Of a stretch of DNA of 64,000 nucleotides, positions 37,543-45,254 are shown in pieces (the first letter of the stretch is position 1; the number at the start of each line of letters is the position of its first letter). The notes below the pieces were generated by a model. The model made no database searches and was not told where the DNA came from. It saw only the letters and a list, made by a program, of their open reading frames with translations. Made by a program: the position numbers and the translations under genes. The DNA comes from DASZQY01 sp035548515 (GTDB lineage: Bacteria; Pseudomonadota; Alphaproteobacteria; Rhizobiales; Kaistiaceae), in contig DASZSW010000002.1 of the NCBI GenBank assembly GCA_035548515.1, forward strand, positions 1 through 64,000. Direction: 5' to 3'.

Positions 37543-39045
37543 CTATCGCTGGAGCGGCTGCGTGAGGTCGCGCTGCGACTCGGGGAATGTGTCCACGACC
37601 ATCGTCTTAGTCTCAAGAAACGGCAGCAGGCCCTCCAGTCCGCCTTCGCGGCCGATGCCGGATTGCTTGAACCCGCCGATGCCGATGGTCGAGTCGGCTC
37701 GTGGACCGTTGTGGCCGACGGAACCCGCCCGCAACCGTCGCGCCACTGCATAGAACCGCTCGGCGTCGTTGGTGAACACGGACGCATTCAGCCCGAAGAT
37801 CGTGTCGTTGGCGATTTCGATGGCGTTCGCTTCGTCATCCGCCGGAATCACCGACAGCACCGGTCCGAAAATCTCCTCGCGCGCGATGGTCGAGTTGTTG
37901 TCGACGCGCCCGAACACGGTCGGCTCGACGAAGAAGCCGCGATTGAGATGCGCCGGGCGGCCGCCGCCGGTGGCGAGCTGGGCGCCTTCCTCCTTGCCCT
38001 TGCTGATGTAGCCTTCGACGCGATCGCGTTGGCGGCTCATGGCCAGCGGCCCCATCTGGATGACCGGGTCGAAGGGATCGCCCACGGTCACGCGCTCGAA
38101 AGACGCACTGAGCGCATCGACCAGCGCGTCGTGTCGCTTGCGGTTCACCACGATGCGGGTGAGCGATGAGCATACCTGCCCGGTCAGGTAGATCGCATTC
38201 TCGGCGATCGTTTTTGCGGCGACGTCAACGTCGTAGTCGTCGAGAATCAACGCCGGTGATTTTCCGCCGAGTTCGAGCGTGCAGCGCGCAATCCGCTCGC
38301 CGCAGATCGAGGCGATCTTCCGGCCCGCCGCGGTCGAACCGGTGAACGTCACCTTGTCGACGTCAGGATGGCGCACGAGCAATTCCGACACCGCCCGGTC
38401 GGCCGTCAGCATGTTGAACACGCCCGGCGGCAGCCCGACCTTCTCGCAAATCTCGGCGAGCACGTAGGCTTCGCCCGGGGCCTCCGGCGAAGCCTTGAGG
38501 ATGACCGTGCAGCCCGCCAGCAGCGCGGGCGCCGTCTTGTTGCACATCAGTCCGCCTGGCCCGTTCCATGGTATGATGGCGGCCACCACGCCGACTGGCT
38601 CACGCACCAGGAAGCCGACGCCGAGACCGTTGATGGTCGTGTGCTCTTCCTGGAACGGGTAGGTTTCGGCGATGCTGGCGTAGAAGCGGAACTTGCGGGA
38701 GAGGGCGCGCATCGTCGGCTTGGCCTGTTGATGCGTGACGCCCGACTGCGTCACCCAGATACGCGCGAGGTCTTCGGCGCGCGCGTCGAGCTCGGCCGCG
38801 ATCGCTGTCAGGTAGGCGGCACGCTCCTTGTGACTGAGGCGCGGCCACGGGCCTTTGTCGAAGGCCTTGCGCGCCGCCGCGACGGCCCGGTTGACGTCGG
38901 CCGCCTGGGCTTCGGCGACGCGGACGAAAGGCTCCTCCGTCGCGCAGTTGATGACCTCGATGGTCGCGGTGCTGGAAGGGGCCACCCAGGCGCCGTCGAT
39001 GTAAAACCGATCCGGATGAGCCAACGGTGCGTCACTGACTGTCAT
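37543..39045 (-). CDS. Aldehyde dehydrogenase
   Basis: This 500-residue ALDH of the broad betaine/phenylacetaldehyde type has VAAIIPWNGPGGLMCNKTAPALLAGCTVILKASPEAP, catalytic Glu in CTLELGGKSPALI and catalytic Cys in TGQVCSSLTRIVV, plus EEIFGPVLSVIPADDE. It is quite distinct from the two other ALDHs in the window (which share the RIYG-type insert), so the cluster contains two unrelated oxidation steps. It is followed on the same strand by no other gene and preceded by the SnoaL-like and monooxygenase genes. Confidence 0.92.
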   Translation of the reverse strand: MTVSDAPLAHPDRFYIDGAWVAPSSTATIEVINCATEEPFVRVAEAQAADVNRAVAAARKAFDKGPWPRLSHKERAAYLTAIAAELDARAEDLARIWVTQSGVTHQQAKPTMRALSRKFRFYASIAETYPFQEEHTTINGLGVGFLVREPVGVVAAIIPWNGPGGLMCNKTAPALLAGCTVILKASPEAPGEAYVLAEICEKVGLPPGVFNMLTADRAVSELLVRHPDVDKVTFTGSTAAGRKIASICGERIARCTLELGGKSPALILDDYDVDVAAKTIAENAIYLTGQVCSSLTRIVVNRKRHDALVDALSASFERVTVGDPFDPVIQMGPLAMSRQRDRVEGYISKGKEEGAQLATGGGRPAHLNRGFFVEPTVFGRVDNNSTIAREEIFGPVLSVIPADDEANAIEIANDTIFGLNASVFTNDAERFYAVARRLRAGSVGHNGPRADSTIGIGGFKQSGIGREGGLEGLLPFLETKTMVVDTFPESQRDLTQPLQR

Positions 39046-39093
39046 ACTGTCTCTCCACTTCGTCGGGTGTCGGACGCGCGAGGCGCCGGTCGG

Positions 39094-39609
39094 CTATCGG
39101 GTGAACGAGATGTCGCGGCGGTCGCGAATGGGGTCGACGAAGGTCCCCTGCTCGCTTGCCGGAAGCGGGAATGGAATCGTGCCGGCAATGTCAGCGCGGC
39201 TCCATTCGTGAACGGTTTCGCGCAGCACGACGCCCCAGCGGCCCTTGCGGCGTTCCCAGCGATCCACGTAGCGACCGGCGAATACGTCGATCAGCTCCTG
39301 GCCGTCCTGCATCCGGCCCGCGTACGTCATGAAGTAGGCTTCGGAGAAGGCCTTGTCCCCGACGACTTCAATCAGGAGGTTGCCCATGAAGTGGGTGGTC
39401 AGCGTGGTCGCCGCCTTGTTGGCGGGGATGAAGTGTGCGGCGAATTCCCACGCCGGCGCCTTGAACGCGCGGCCATCCTCGTGGAAGAGGGCGCGCATCA
39501 GCTCCTCGTCGCAGCGGTCGACACCGCGGCAATAGCGCATGAGTGCGTCGTGGATCTCCTGCTTGTCGAGGAGGATTCTCAGTTCGGGAGCGATGGGCTG
39601 GTCTGCCAT
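39094..39609 (-). CDS. SnoaL-like (NTF2-fold) protein
   Basis: This 171-residue NTF2-fold protein contains DKQEIHDALMRYCRGVDRCDEELMRALFHEDG, the common opening of bile-acid dehydratase/scytalone dehydratase-like SnoaL_4 proteins, then TTHFMGNLLIEVVGDKAFSEAYF and DVFAGRYVDRWERRKGRWGVVLRETVHEWSR. The Tyr24/Asp28 and His74 pattern resembles the active sites of dehydratases in this fold. It is longer than and unlike the other SnoaL-like protein in the cluster. A dehydration or isomerisation step on a cyclic intermediate is a plausible inference. Confidence 0.85.
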   Translation of the reverse strand: MADQPIAPELRILLDKQEIHDALMRYCRGVDRCDEELMRALFHEDGRAFKAPAWEFAAHFIPANKAATTLTTHFMGNLLIEVVGDKAFSEAYFMTYAGRMQDGQELIDVFAGRYVDRWERRKGRWGVVLRETVHEWSRADIAGTIPFPLPASEQGTFVDPIRDRRDISFTR

Positions 39610-39656
39610 GACTTCGTCCTTCGGCCTTTGTCCGGCGTCGCGGCCGCTCGATCGTG

Positions 39657-40784
39657 TCAGGCGTGCTTAAGAGCCCGCGCGATTTGCTTGGCCTCGTAGC
39701 CGAACTCGCGAAACATTCCGCTGATGTGGTTCTTGTAGCCGACGAAATAGAGCCGCGGCGTGGTTGGCGGCGCTTTGCCGCCGTAGGTGACCGGCTTGCC
39801 GCGCTCGTTGAGAACACCGAGATGGCCGACGAGAGGTTCAAGGCCGCGGCGATAGCCGATGCAAACGATGACCGCGCTCGGCGCGATCCGTCGGCCGTCG
39901 ACGAGGACGAACTCCTTCCCCTCGATACGCGCGATCGCGGGAACCGGCACAATCCGGCGCTGCTTCAGAAACGGAATCATCCCGACGTCGATCACGGGAA
40001 TCGCGTCGTCACGGATCATCTGCGTGACCATGCCGCGCGGTGCCGGCGGCAACCCGTATTCAGACAGGTCGTCGAGGCCGTCCATGCGCTGCCCGAATGC
40101 CATCAGCCGGTCGCCGAACTTCGCGGTCGCACCGAGATAGCGCAGCAGGATGCCGACCAGCGGCGGGGGAATGGGGCCGTCGCGAACCGTCAGATTCGGC
40201 GGCGTGCGATAGGAGATCCACACCTTGCCGGCGCCACCTTCGACCAGGTCCGCGGATATCTCGGCGCCGGTGTTGCCGATGCCGACGACCAGCACGTCGC
40301 GGCCGCGGTAGGGCGCCGGGTTCTTGTAGTTTGCGCCGAGTATGATCTCTCCGGGAAACTGATCCTGTCCCGGCCATTTGGGTTCTATCGGCACGCGGTT
40401 GTAGCCCGTCGCGACAACGACGGCCCACGCATCGAACGGACCGGCCGACGTATCGAGGCGCCAGCCGTCCGCCGCGCAATCGACGCGCCGCACCTCGACG
40501 CCGGTGCGGACGTCCAGTCCGAAATGGGCAACGTACCTCTCGAGGTGCGCGACCACGCCGTCGCGCGATACCCATTTGCCTTCCGACTTGGGGAAATGAA
40601 ACCCCGGCAGGTTCGACAGCCAGCGGATCGTGTGCAGATGCAGGCGGTCATATTGGCCGCGCCAGAAGTGCCCGATGGTGCCGCGCTCGAACACGACCGG
40701 ATGGAAGCCGCGCCGTTTCAGAACCGCGGCGGCAGCGAGGCCGCCGGGTCCGGCGCCGACAACTGCGACGACCTTCTTGGTCAC
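39657..40784 (-). CDS. Flavin-dependent monooxygenase (FMO/BVMO-like)
   Basis: This 375-residue flavoprotein has the FAD-binding VAVVGAGPGGLAAAAVLKRRG at the N terminus, a second Rossmann NADPH site DVLVVGIGNTGAEISADLVE near residue 166, and ATGYNRVPIEPKWPG between them. The C-terminal ATG-type segment is VIVCIGYRRGLEPL, followed by RLYFVGYKNHISGMFREFGYEAKQIA. This is the YUCCA/CzcO-like branch of class B monooxygenases, known to oxygenate ketones, N or S atoms. It has a GTG start. It is divergent from the PEP-mutase-family gene across the operator at 40964-40995. Confidence 0.9.
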   Translation of the reverse strand: MTKKVVAVVGAGPGGLAAAAVLKRRGFHPVVFERGTIGHFWRGQYDRLHLHTIRWLSNLPGFHFPKSEGKWVSRDGVVAHLERYVAHFGLDVRTGVEVRRVDCAADGWRLDTSAGPFDAWAVVVATGYNRVPIEPKWPGQDQFPGEIILGANYKNPAPYRGRDVLVVGIGNTGAEISADLVEGGAGKVWISYRTPPNLTVRDGPIPPPLVGILLRYLGATAKFGDRLMAFGQRMDGLDDLSEYGLPPAPRGMVTQMIRDDAIPVIDVGMIPFLKQRRIVPVPAIARIEGKEFVLVDGRRIAPSAVIVCIGYRRGLEPLVGHLGVLNERGKPVTYGGKAPPTTPRLYFVGYKNHISGMFREFGYEAKQIARALKHA

Positions 40785-40933
40785 GCGCGCACCACGCCGG
40801 TGTTCGATGGGGCCGAGGCAGAGAGGACCGCACGCGCTGTCCGTTCGACAGCCCTGTCCCGCGCAGCGACGGGACCCCGTGCCTGTCGGCGGTTCATCAT
40901 GTCGGTTACCTCCCCAAAACGGCGCTTTTGTCG

Positions 40934-40962
40934 GCTATATCACCACGGTTCCGGCCCGTCAA
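40934..40962 (-). promoter_or_regulatory. Likely promoter of the monooxygenase-SnoaL-ALDH operon
   Basis: On the minus strand TTGACG (40962-40957) is followed after 17 bases by TATAGC (40939-40934). The operator core lies four bases upstream, exactly as at 31722. Confidence 0.6.
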
Positions 40963-40963
40963 A

Positions 40964-40995
40964 ATAATTATCAATAATATTATCGCTGATCATAT
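40964..40995. promoter_or_regulatory. Operator copy 2 of the catabolic regulon
   Basis: The core ATTATCAATAATATTATC (40967-40984) is the exact reverse complement of the 18-base core at 31700-31717. Read on the minus strand and extended through the minus 35 box, 34 of 39 positions match copy 1. It sits between two divergent minus 35 boxes. Confidence 0.75.
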
Positions 40996-41023
40996 TGTCG
41001 CGAAGTATTGCTCCGGCTAGGAT
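40995..41023 (+). promoter_or_regulatory. Possible promoter of the PEP-mutase-family operon
   Basis: TTGTCG (40995-41000) is followed by 17 bases and TAGGAT (41018-41023). It abuts the operator, sharing its last base. If it is used, the 5' leader of the operon is about 130 bases. Confidence 0.45.
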
Positions 41024-41162
41024 TGTTCAACGACGAGAACTGGCACTTGCTGGCGGTGTCGGATCTTTGGCATCGGCCTGCGGGCACAGGCGCCAACGGT
41101 GGTGACGGCACGCGGCGAGCAAATCGTTGCGGCGTCGTTCTTAGGGAGCGGGTGCCTCAACG

Positions 41163-42026
41163 ATGCGTCCACAAGCAGCCGCGATGAAGGTGTTGCTGAG
41201 CAAGCCGGCCTTGCAGGTCATGCCGGGCTGCTATGACGCCGTCGGCGCGCATCTGATTGCCGAGGCCGGCTTCCCGGTCGGCTTTGCCTCGGGTTCGAGC
41301 ATCACCGCCGCACGCCTGGCAATGCCGGACATGGGGATGCTCTCGATCGTCGAGATGCGCGACGCCGTGGCGGAGATCACCGCCGCCGCGCCGTCCGTGC
41401 TTTGGCTGGCCGATGGCGACACCGGTTATGGCAACGAGATCGCCGTCCAGCGCACTGTCCGCGAGTACGCGCGGGCCGGCGCCGCCGCCATCCTCATCGA
41501 GGACAAGGCTTGGCCGCAGCCGCTCGCCGCGAGCGCGGGGAAGACCGTCGTCGATCGTGAGGCGGCCCGGCTGCGCCTTCGCGCCGCGGTGCACGCCGCG
41601 CACGACGAGGGCGTGCTGTTGTTGGCGCGCACCGACGCCCGCCTGACGCTCGGCCTCGAGGAAGCGCTGGCGCGCCTGAGACTTTTCGCGGAAGTCGGTG
41701 CCGATCTTCTCTATCTCGACTCGCCTCAAACCGAAGCCGAGATGCGCGCCTTCGTCGAAATCTGCGGCGACAAGCCCGCTGTTGCAGTCACGTCTCTCTC
41801 CGCCCGCTACTACATGCCGGACAACGATGGACTGACGCGCTGCGGCGTCAGGCTGGTGATCCATCCCCAGAACATTCTCGCCGCCAGCATTCACGCGGCT
41901 CGTCGTGTTCTTGCCGGACTGAGGGGCGGCGAGAATCCGCCCATGGCGACCGGCGAGGAACTCGCCAGCGCGGTTCGCAAAGCCGAATACCTCGCTACCG
42001 CTGCGCGGCTGACAAAGCGTGATTGA
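41163..42026 (+). CDS. Isocitrate lyase/PEP mutase family protein (oxaloacetate decarboxylase/methylisocitrate lyase-like)
   Basis: This 287-residue TIM-barrel protein has PGCYDAVGAHLIAEAGF and ASGSSITAARLAMPDMG at the start, the Mg-binding DGDTGYGN at about residues 84-91 and ILIEDKAWPQ at 111-120. The KKCGH lyase loop of true isocitrate and methylisocitrate lyases is replaced by KAWPQPLAASAGK, so ordinary glyoxylate or methylcitrate cycle roles are unlikely. It more probably cleaves or decarboxylates a 2-oxo or 2-hydroxy diacid such as oxaloacetate or dimethylmalate. It is the first gene of a four-gene plus-strand operon. Confidence 0.88.
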   Translation: MRPQAAAMKVLLSKPALQVMPGCYDAVGAHLIAEAGFPVGFASGSSITAARLAMPDMGMLSIVEMRDAVAEITAAAPSVLWLADGDTGYGNEIAVQRTVREYARAGAAAILIEDKAWPQPLAASAGKTVVDREAARLRLRAAVHAAHDEGVLLLARTDARLTLGLEEALARLRLFAEVGADLLYLDSPQTEAEMRAFVEICGDKPAVAVTSLSARYYMPDNDGLTRCGVRLVIHPQNILAASIHAARRVLAGLRGGENPPMATGEELASAVRKAEYLATAARLTKRD

Positions 42027-42056
42027 TCCAGGGTTGGGGACCACGGAGGACACGAC

Positions 42057-42836
42057 ATGCCCACCGCCCGTGTGAACGGCGTCGACATCTACTACGAAGA
42101 CACCGGCGGCTCCGGTCCGGCACTTTTGTTCAGCCACGGCATGATGCTCGACGTCGAAATGTTCCGGCCGCAGATTGAAGCGTTGCGTGGCCGCTATCGG
42201 TGCGTCGCCTGGGATCAACGCGGCTTCGGCCGGACCGGCGAGGTCTCCGCTGCCTTCACGTTCTGGGACTTGGCGAAGGACGCACTCGGATTGCTCGATG
42301 TGCTCAAGGTCGAGCGCGCCACATTGATCGGCCTGTCACAAGGGGGCTTCCTGTCGATGCGCGCAGCGCTGCTGGCGCCGAAACGTGTGAATGAGTTGGT
42401 GCTGATCGCGACGCGGCACGACAGCGACTCGCCTGATGAAATAGAGGGCCTGCGCGGCCTGCTCGCGGAATGGGAAGCGAACGGCAGCGCCAACCTCGAG
42501 GGCGTGATCGCCAGCCGCATTCTCGGCGAGGTGGACGCCACTCCATGGATCGCCAAATGGAGAAAGATGTCGAAGACGGCCCTTCGCTATCCGGGCAATG
42601 CGCTCGCGATACGTGACGACCTGACGCCGGTGATGGATCAGCTGCGCTGCCGGGCGCTGGTCATCCACGGCGAAGCTGACCAGGCCATCAATATCTCCCG
42701 AGGAGTCGATCTCGCTGCGCGGCTGCCGCAGTGCCGGGGATTTATCCGTGTGCCCGGGGCCGCCCATTGCTTGACGCTGAGCCACCCGTCGTTGGTCAAC
42801 GACGCACTGACCGACTTCCTGGCGGGCCTGTCGTAG
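42057..42836 (+). CDS. Alpha/beta hydrolase
   Basis: This 259-residue hydrolase has the oxyanion segment FSHGMMLD at about residues 26-32 and a nucleophile elbow GLSQGG with Ser94. The acid is probably in VIHGEADQA and the His is in PGAAHCLTLSHP (near 237). The fold and length fit 3-oxoadipate enol-lactonase-type or ester hydrolases of catabolic clusters. It is followed by an amidohydrolase and likely opens an ester, lactone or C-C bond in the same pathway. The substrate is not known. Confidence 0.9.
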   Translation: MPTARVNGVDIYYEDTGGSGPALLFSHGMMLDVEMFRPQIEALRGRYRCVAWDQRGFGRTGEVSAAFTFWDLAKDALGLLDVLKVERATLIGLSQGGFLSMRAALLAPKRVNELVLIATRHDSDSPDEIEGLRGLLAEWEANGSANLEGVIASRILGEVDATPWIAKWRKMSKTALRYPGNALAIRDDLTPVMDQLRCRALVIHGEADQAINISRGVDLAARLPQCRGFIRVPGAAHCLTLSHPSLVNDALTDFLAGLS

Positions 42837-42864
42837 TCAAACCACACGACGGGAGTCCTCATCC

Positions 42865-44136
42865 ATGCCGGAAGCAGACGCGATCGACATAGGCACGTCG
42901 TTTACGCTGCGGGGAGCGGCGGTGCTCGACGAGGCGGGTGGATTCTCCGGCCCGCAGGACGTCGGCGTCGAGAATGGTGTCATCACCGCGATGGCGCCGA
43001 GTCTGCCCCGGTCGGCCGCGTCGATGGACGCTCGGGGCCAGTGGCTCATGCCGGGGGTTATCGACTGCCACTCTCACCTCGCGCTCACCGCGCTCGCATC
43101 GCGTCCGCAACTCACGACGCCCATCACGCGCTGGGCGATCGAGGCGGCGCGCAACGCAAGCGTCACGCTTGCCGCGGGCGTGACGTTCGTTCGCGACGCG
43201 GGCGGCCTCGATGCAGGCGTGCGCAGCTCGATCGACGACGGGCTTGTGCAGGGACCGACGGTGCAGATCTCCATCGTGCCGCTCACGCAGACTGGTGGCC
43301 ACGTCGACGGCTGGTTCTCCGGACCCGGGCTCGAATCGTCCGTGGCCAACCTGTTTCCGGACTATCCCGGCCGACCGCCGTTCCGCGTCGACGGCGTCGA
43401 CGCGATGTGCGCCACCGTGCGGCAGCTGCTGCGCGCCGGCGCCGACTGGATCAAGCTCTGCACGACGGGCGGCGTGCTCTCGGAAGGCGATGCCCTTCTC
43501 GACCCGGAGTTCAGCCCCGAAGAAATCCAGATGGCCGTGACCGAGGCGGCGCGGCGGAGAAAGAGCGTATTCACGCACGCATACGGCGGCCCGGGGATCG
43601 ACAATGCCGTACGCGCCGGCGTGCGCTCCATCGAGCATGGCACGTTTCTCACCGAGACCCAGGCGGCCGCGATGGCCAAGACCGGTTGCTGGCTGGTTCC
43701 GACGCTCAGTGTGCTGGACGAGGTGATCGGAATGGCGAAGCACGGCAAGCTGCCGCCTGAGATGGGTAGCAAGGCGTTGCAGCTCGAGGCCACGCTGGGG
43801 GAGGCTGTCCGCATCGCCCGCGCGCACGGCGTCCGCGTAGCGCTCGGCACCGACGCCAATTCGACGGCGATGCACGGCCGCAACCTGCGTGAGATCGAAC
43901 TGCTCTGCCGGTATGGCGGCATGTCGGTCGAAGAGGCGCTGTTGACCGCCACGCTGCGCGGCGCAGAACTATGCGGCGTCGCGGCCACGCGCGGGCGCAT
44001 CGCGCCGGGCTATATCTTCGACGCGATCCTGCTTGGCGCCGATCCGAGTGACCCCACCGTGTTTGCCGATCCATTCACGGTGCGGCAGGTCTTCAAGGCC
44101 GGGGTTGCGGTCAGACGCGACACCGCTTTGAACTGA
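42865..44136 (+). CDS. Amidohydrolase (imidazolonepropionase/prolidase-like)
   Basis: This 423-residue metal-dependent hydrolase has the metal-binding HxH in PGVIDCHSHLAL (His69, His71), a bridging Lys in GADWIKLCTTGGVLSEGD, His residues in VFTHAYGG and SIEHGTFL, and the catalytic Asp in VALGTDANST. The order N-terminal beta-sandwich, barrel, then return to the sandwich (APGYIFDAILLGADPSDPT) is usual. It would hydrolyse a cyclic amide, an N-acyl group or another ring bond. Its place between an alpha/beta hydrolase and a DHDPS-like lyase suggests a ring-opening step, which is inferred. Confidence 0.9.
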   Translation: MPEADAIDIGTSFTLRGAAVLDEAGGFSGPQDVGVENGVITAMAPSLPRSAASMDARGQWLMPGVIDCHSHLALTALASRPQLTTPITRWAIEAARNASVTLAAGVTFVRDAGGLDAGVRSSIDDGLVQGPTVQISIVPLTQTGGHVDGWFSGPGLESSVANLFPDYPGRPPFRVDGVDAMCATVRQLLRAGADWIKLCTTGGVLSEGDALLDPEFSPEEIQMAVTEAARRRKSVFTHAYGGPGIDNAVRAGVRSIEHGTFLTETQAAAMAKTGCWLVPTLSVLDEVIGMAKHGKLPPEMGSKALQLEATLGEAVRIARAHGVRVALGTDANSTAMHGRNLREIELLCRYGGMSVEEALLTATLRGAELCGVAATRGRIAPGYIFDAILLGADPSDPTVFADPFTVRQVFKAGVAVRRDTALN

Positions 44137-44158
44137 AACAGCCATCGAAAGGGGCGCA

Positions 44159-45097
44159 ATGGCAGCGACGAGATTTCAGGGAGTGCTGGTGCCGGTCGTC
44201 ACGCCGTTTCGCGGCGACCATTCGATCGACGTCGATCGCTGGTACCGTCTTTGCCGCAGCCTGCTCGCGCAGGGCGCCAATGGACTGGCGATCTTCGGAA
44301 CCACGAGCGAAGCGAACTCGATCGGTTCGCGGCAACGCATGGCCGCGCTGGAAAGCCTTGTCGAGCGCGGCATTCCCGCCGACCGGCTGATGCCCGGCAT
44401 CGGCGCCTGCTCCATGGACGAGGTCACGGAGCTGCTGCGTCACGCCACGTCGCTCGGTTGCGGCGGCGTGCTCATGTTGCCGCCGTTCTACTACAAAGGC
44501 GTCACCGACGAGGGCCTGCTCCGCTTCGTCACCGGCGTGGTGTCGCGCGCGGGAAATCCCACCAACGTCTACCTGTATCATATCCCGCCGGTGGCCCAGG
44601 TGGGCTTCAGCCTCGATCTCATCGAGCGTCTCACCAGGGAACTGCCCGGCATTGTCGTTGGACTGAAGGATAGTTCCGGCGACCTCGACAATACGCTCGC
44701 GATCATTCGCCGGCTGCCAGGTTTCGACGTCTTCTGCGGCTCGGAAGTATTCCTGCTCGATACCCTCCGCGCCGGCGGTGTCGGATGCATCACGGCGACC
44801 GGGAGCGTGAACGCGCATGGAATCCACGCGCTCTATCAGGCCTGGCGAACCGACCGGGGTATTCAACTGCAGGAGCGGGCGACTGCTGTCCGCAAGGCCG
44901 TTCAGCAGTTCCCGCTGATCCCGGCAGTAAAGGCAATCCTCGCGCAGGCAAACGACGACGCCGATTGGAAAACGGTGCTGCCTCCGCTCGTATCCCTATC
45001 GCCGGCCGCCGAGGCGCAGCTCCATGCATCGCTGGACGCCCTGGGCTTCGCATCGAATTCCCTGTTAGAGGCTGAGACGAGTTCGGCAGCTGACTAG
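44159..45097 (+). CDS. Dihydrodipicolinate synthase family lyase
   Basis: This 312-residue class I aldolase-type enzyme has the Schiff-base Lys170 in VGLKDSSGDL, Tyr140 in VYLYHIPPVA and the Thr pair in IFGTTSEAN near 49. It belongs to the DapA/NanA/KDG aldolase superfamily. Next to a sugar-acid dehydratase it most probably acts as a 2-keto-3-deoxy-sugar-acid dehydratase or aldolase rather than in lysine synthesis. It is the last gene of the four-gene operon. Confidence 0.9.
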   Translation: MAATRFQGVLVPVVTPFRGDHSIDVDRWYRLCRSLLAQGANGLAIFGTTSEANSIGSRQRMAALESLVERGIPADRLMPGIGACSMDEVTELLRHATSLGCGGVLMLPPFYYKGVTDEGLLRFVTGVVSRAGNPTNVYLYHIPPVAQVGFSLDLIERLTRELPGIVVGLKDSSGDLDNTLAIIRRLPGFDVFCGSEVFLLDTLRAGGVGCITATGSVNAHGIHALYQAWRTDRGIQLQERATAVRKAVQQFPLIPAVKAILAQANDDADWKTVLPPLVSLSPAAEAQLHASLDALGFASNSLLEAETSSAAD

Positions 45098-45254
45098 GTG
45101 CACCGCCACCGCTAATTCCTGTCGCGCCAAAGCGAATCAATCGGCCAAACAAGACTGACAAGGGAGCACGGCGTCGCGGTGCCCCCGGGATTGACTCTTG
45201 AGCCCTATGCCCTTGGGATCACGGGGCAAAGGGGTGGTGGTTCGTCGCCGGGGC

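Larger units (their letters stand above)
40785..41162. other. Divergent regulatory region, no gene
   Basis: These 378 bases separate the monooxygenase (leftward) and PEP-mutase-family (rightward) operons. They contain the second copy of the AT-rich operator flanked by two outward-facing promoters. The part from 41024 to 41162 and the part from 40785 to 40933 hold nothing I recognise, leaving long 5' leaders on both sides. Confidence 0.7.
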
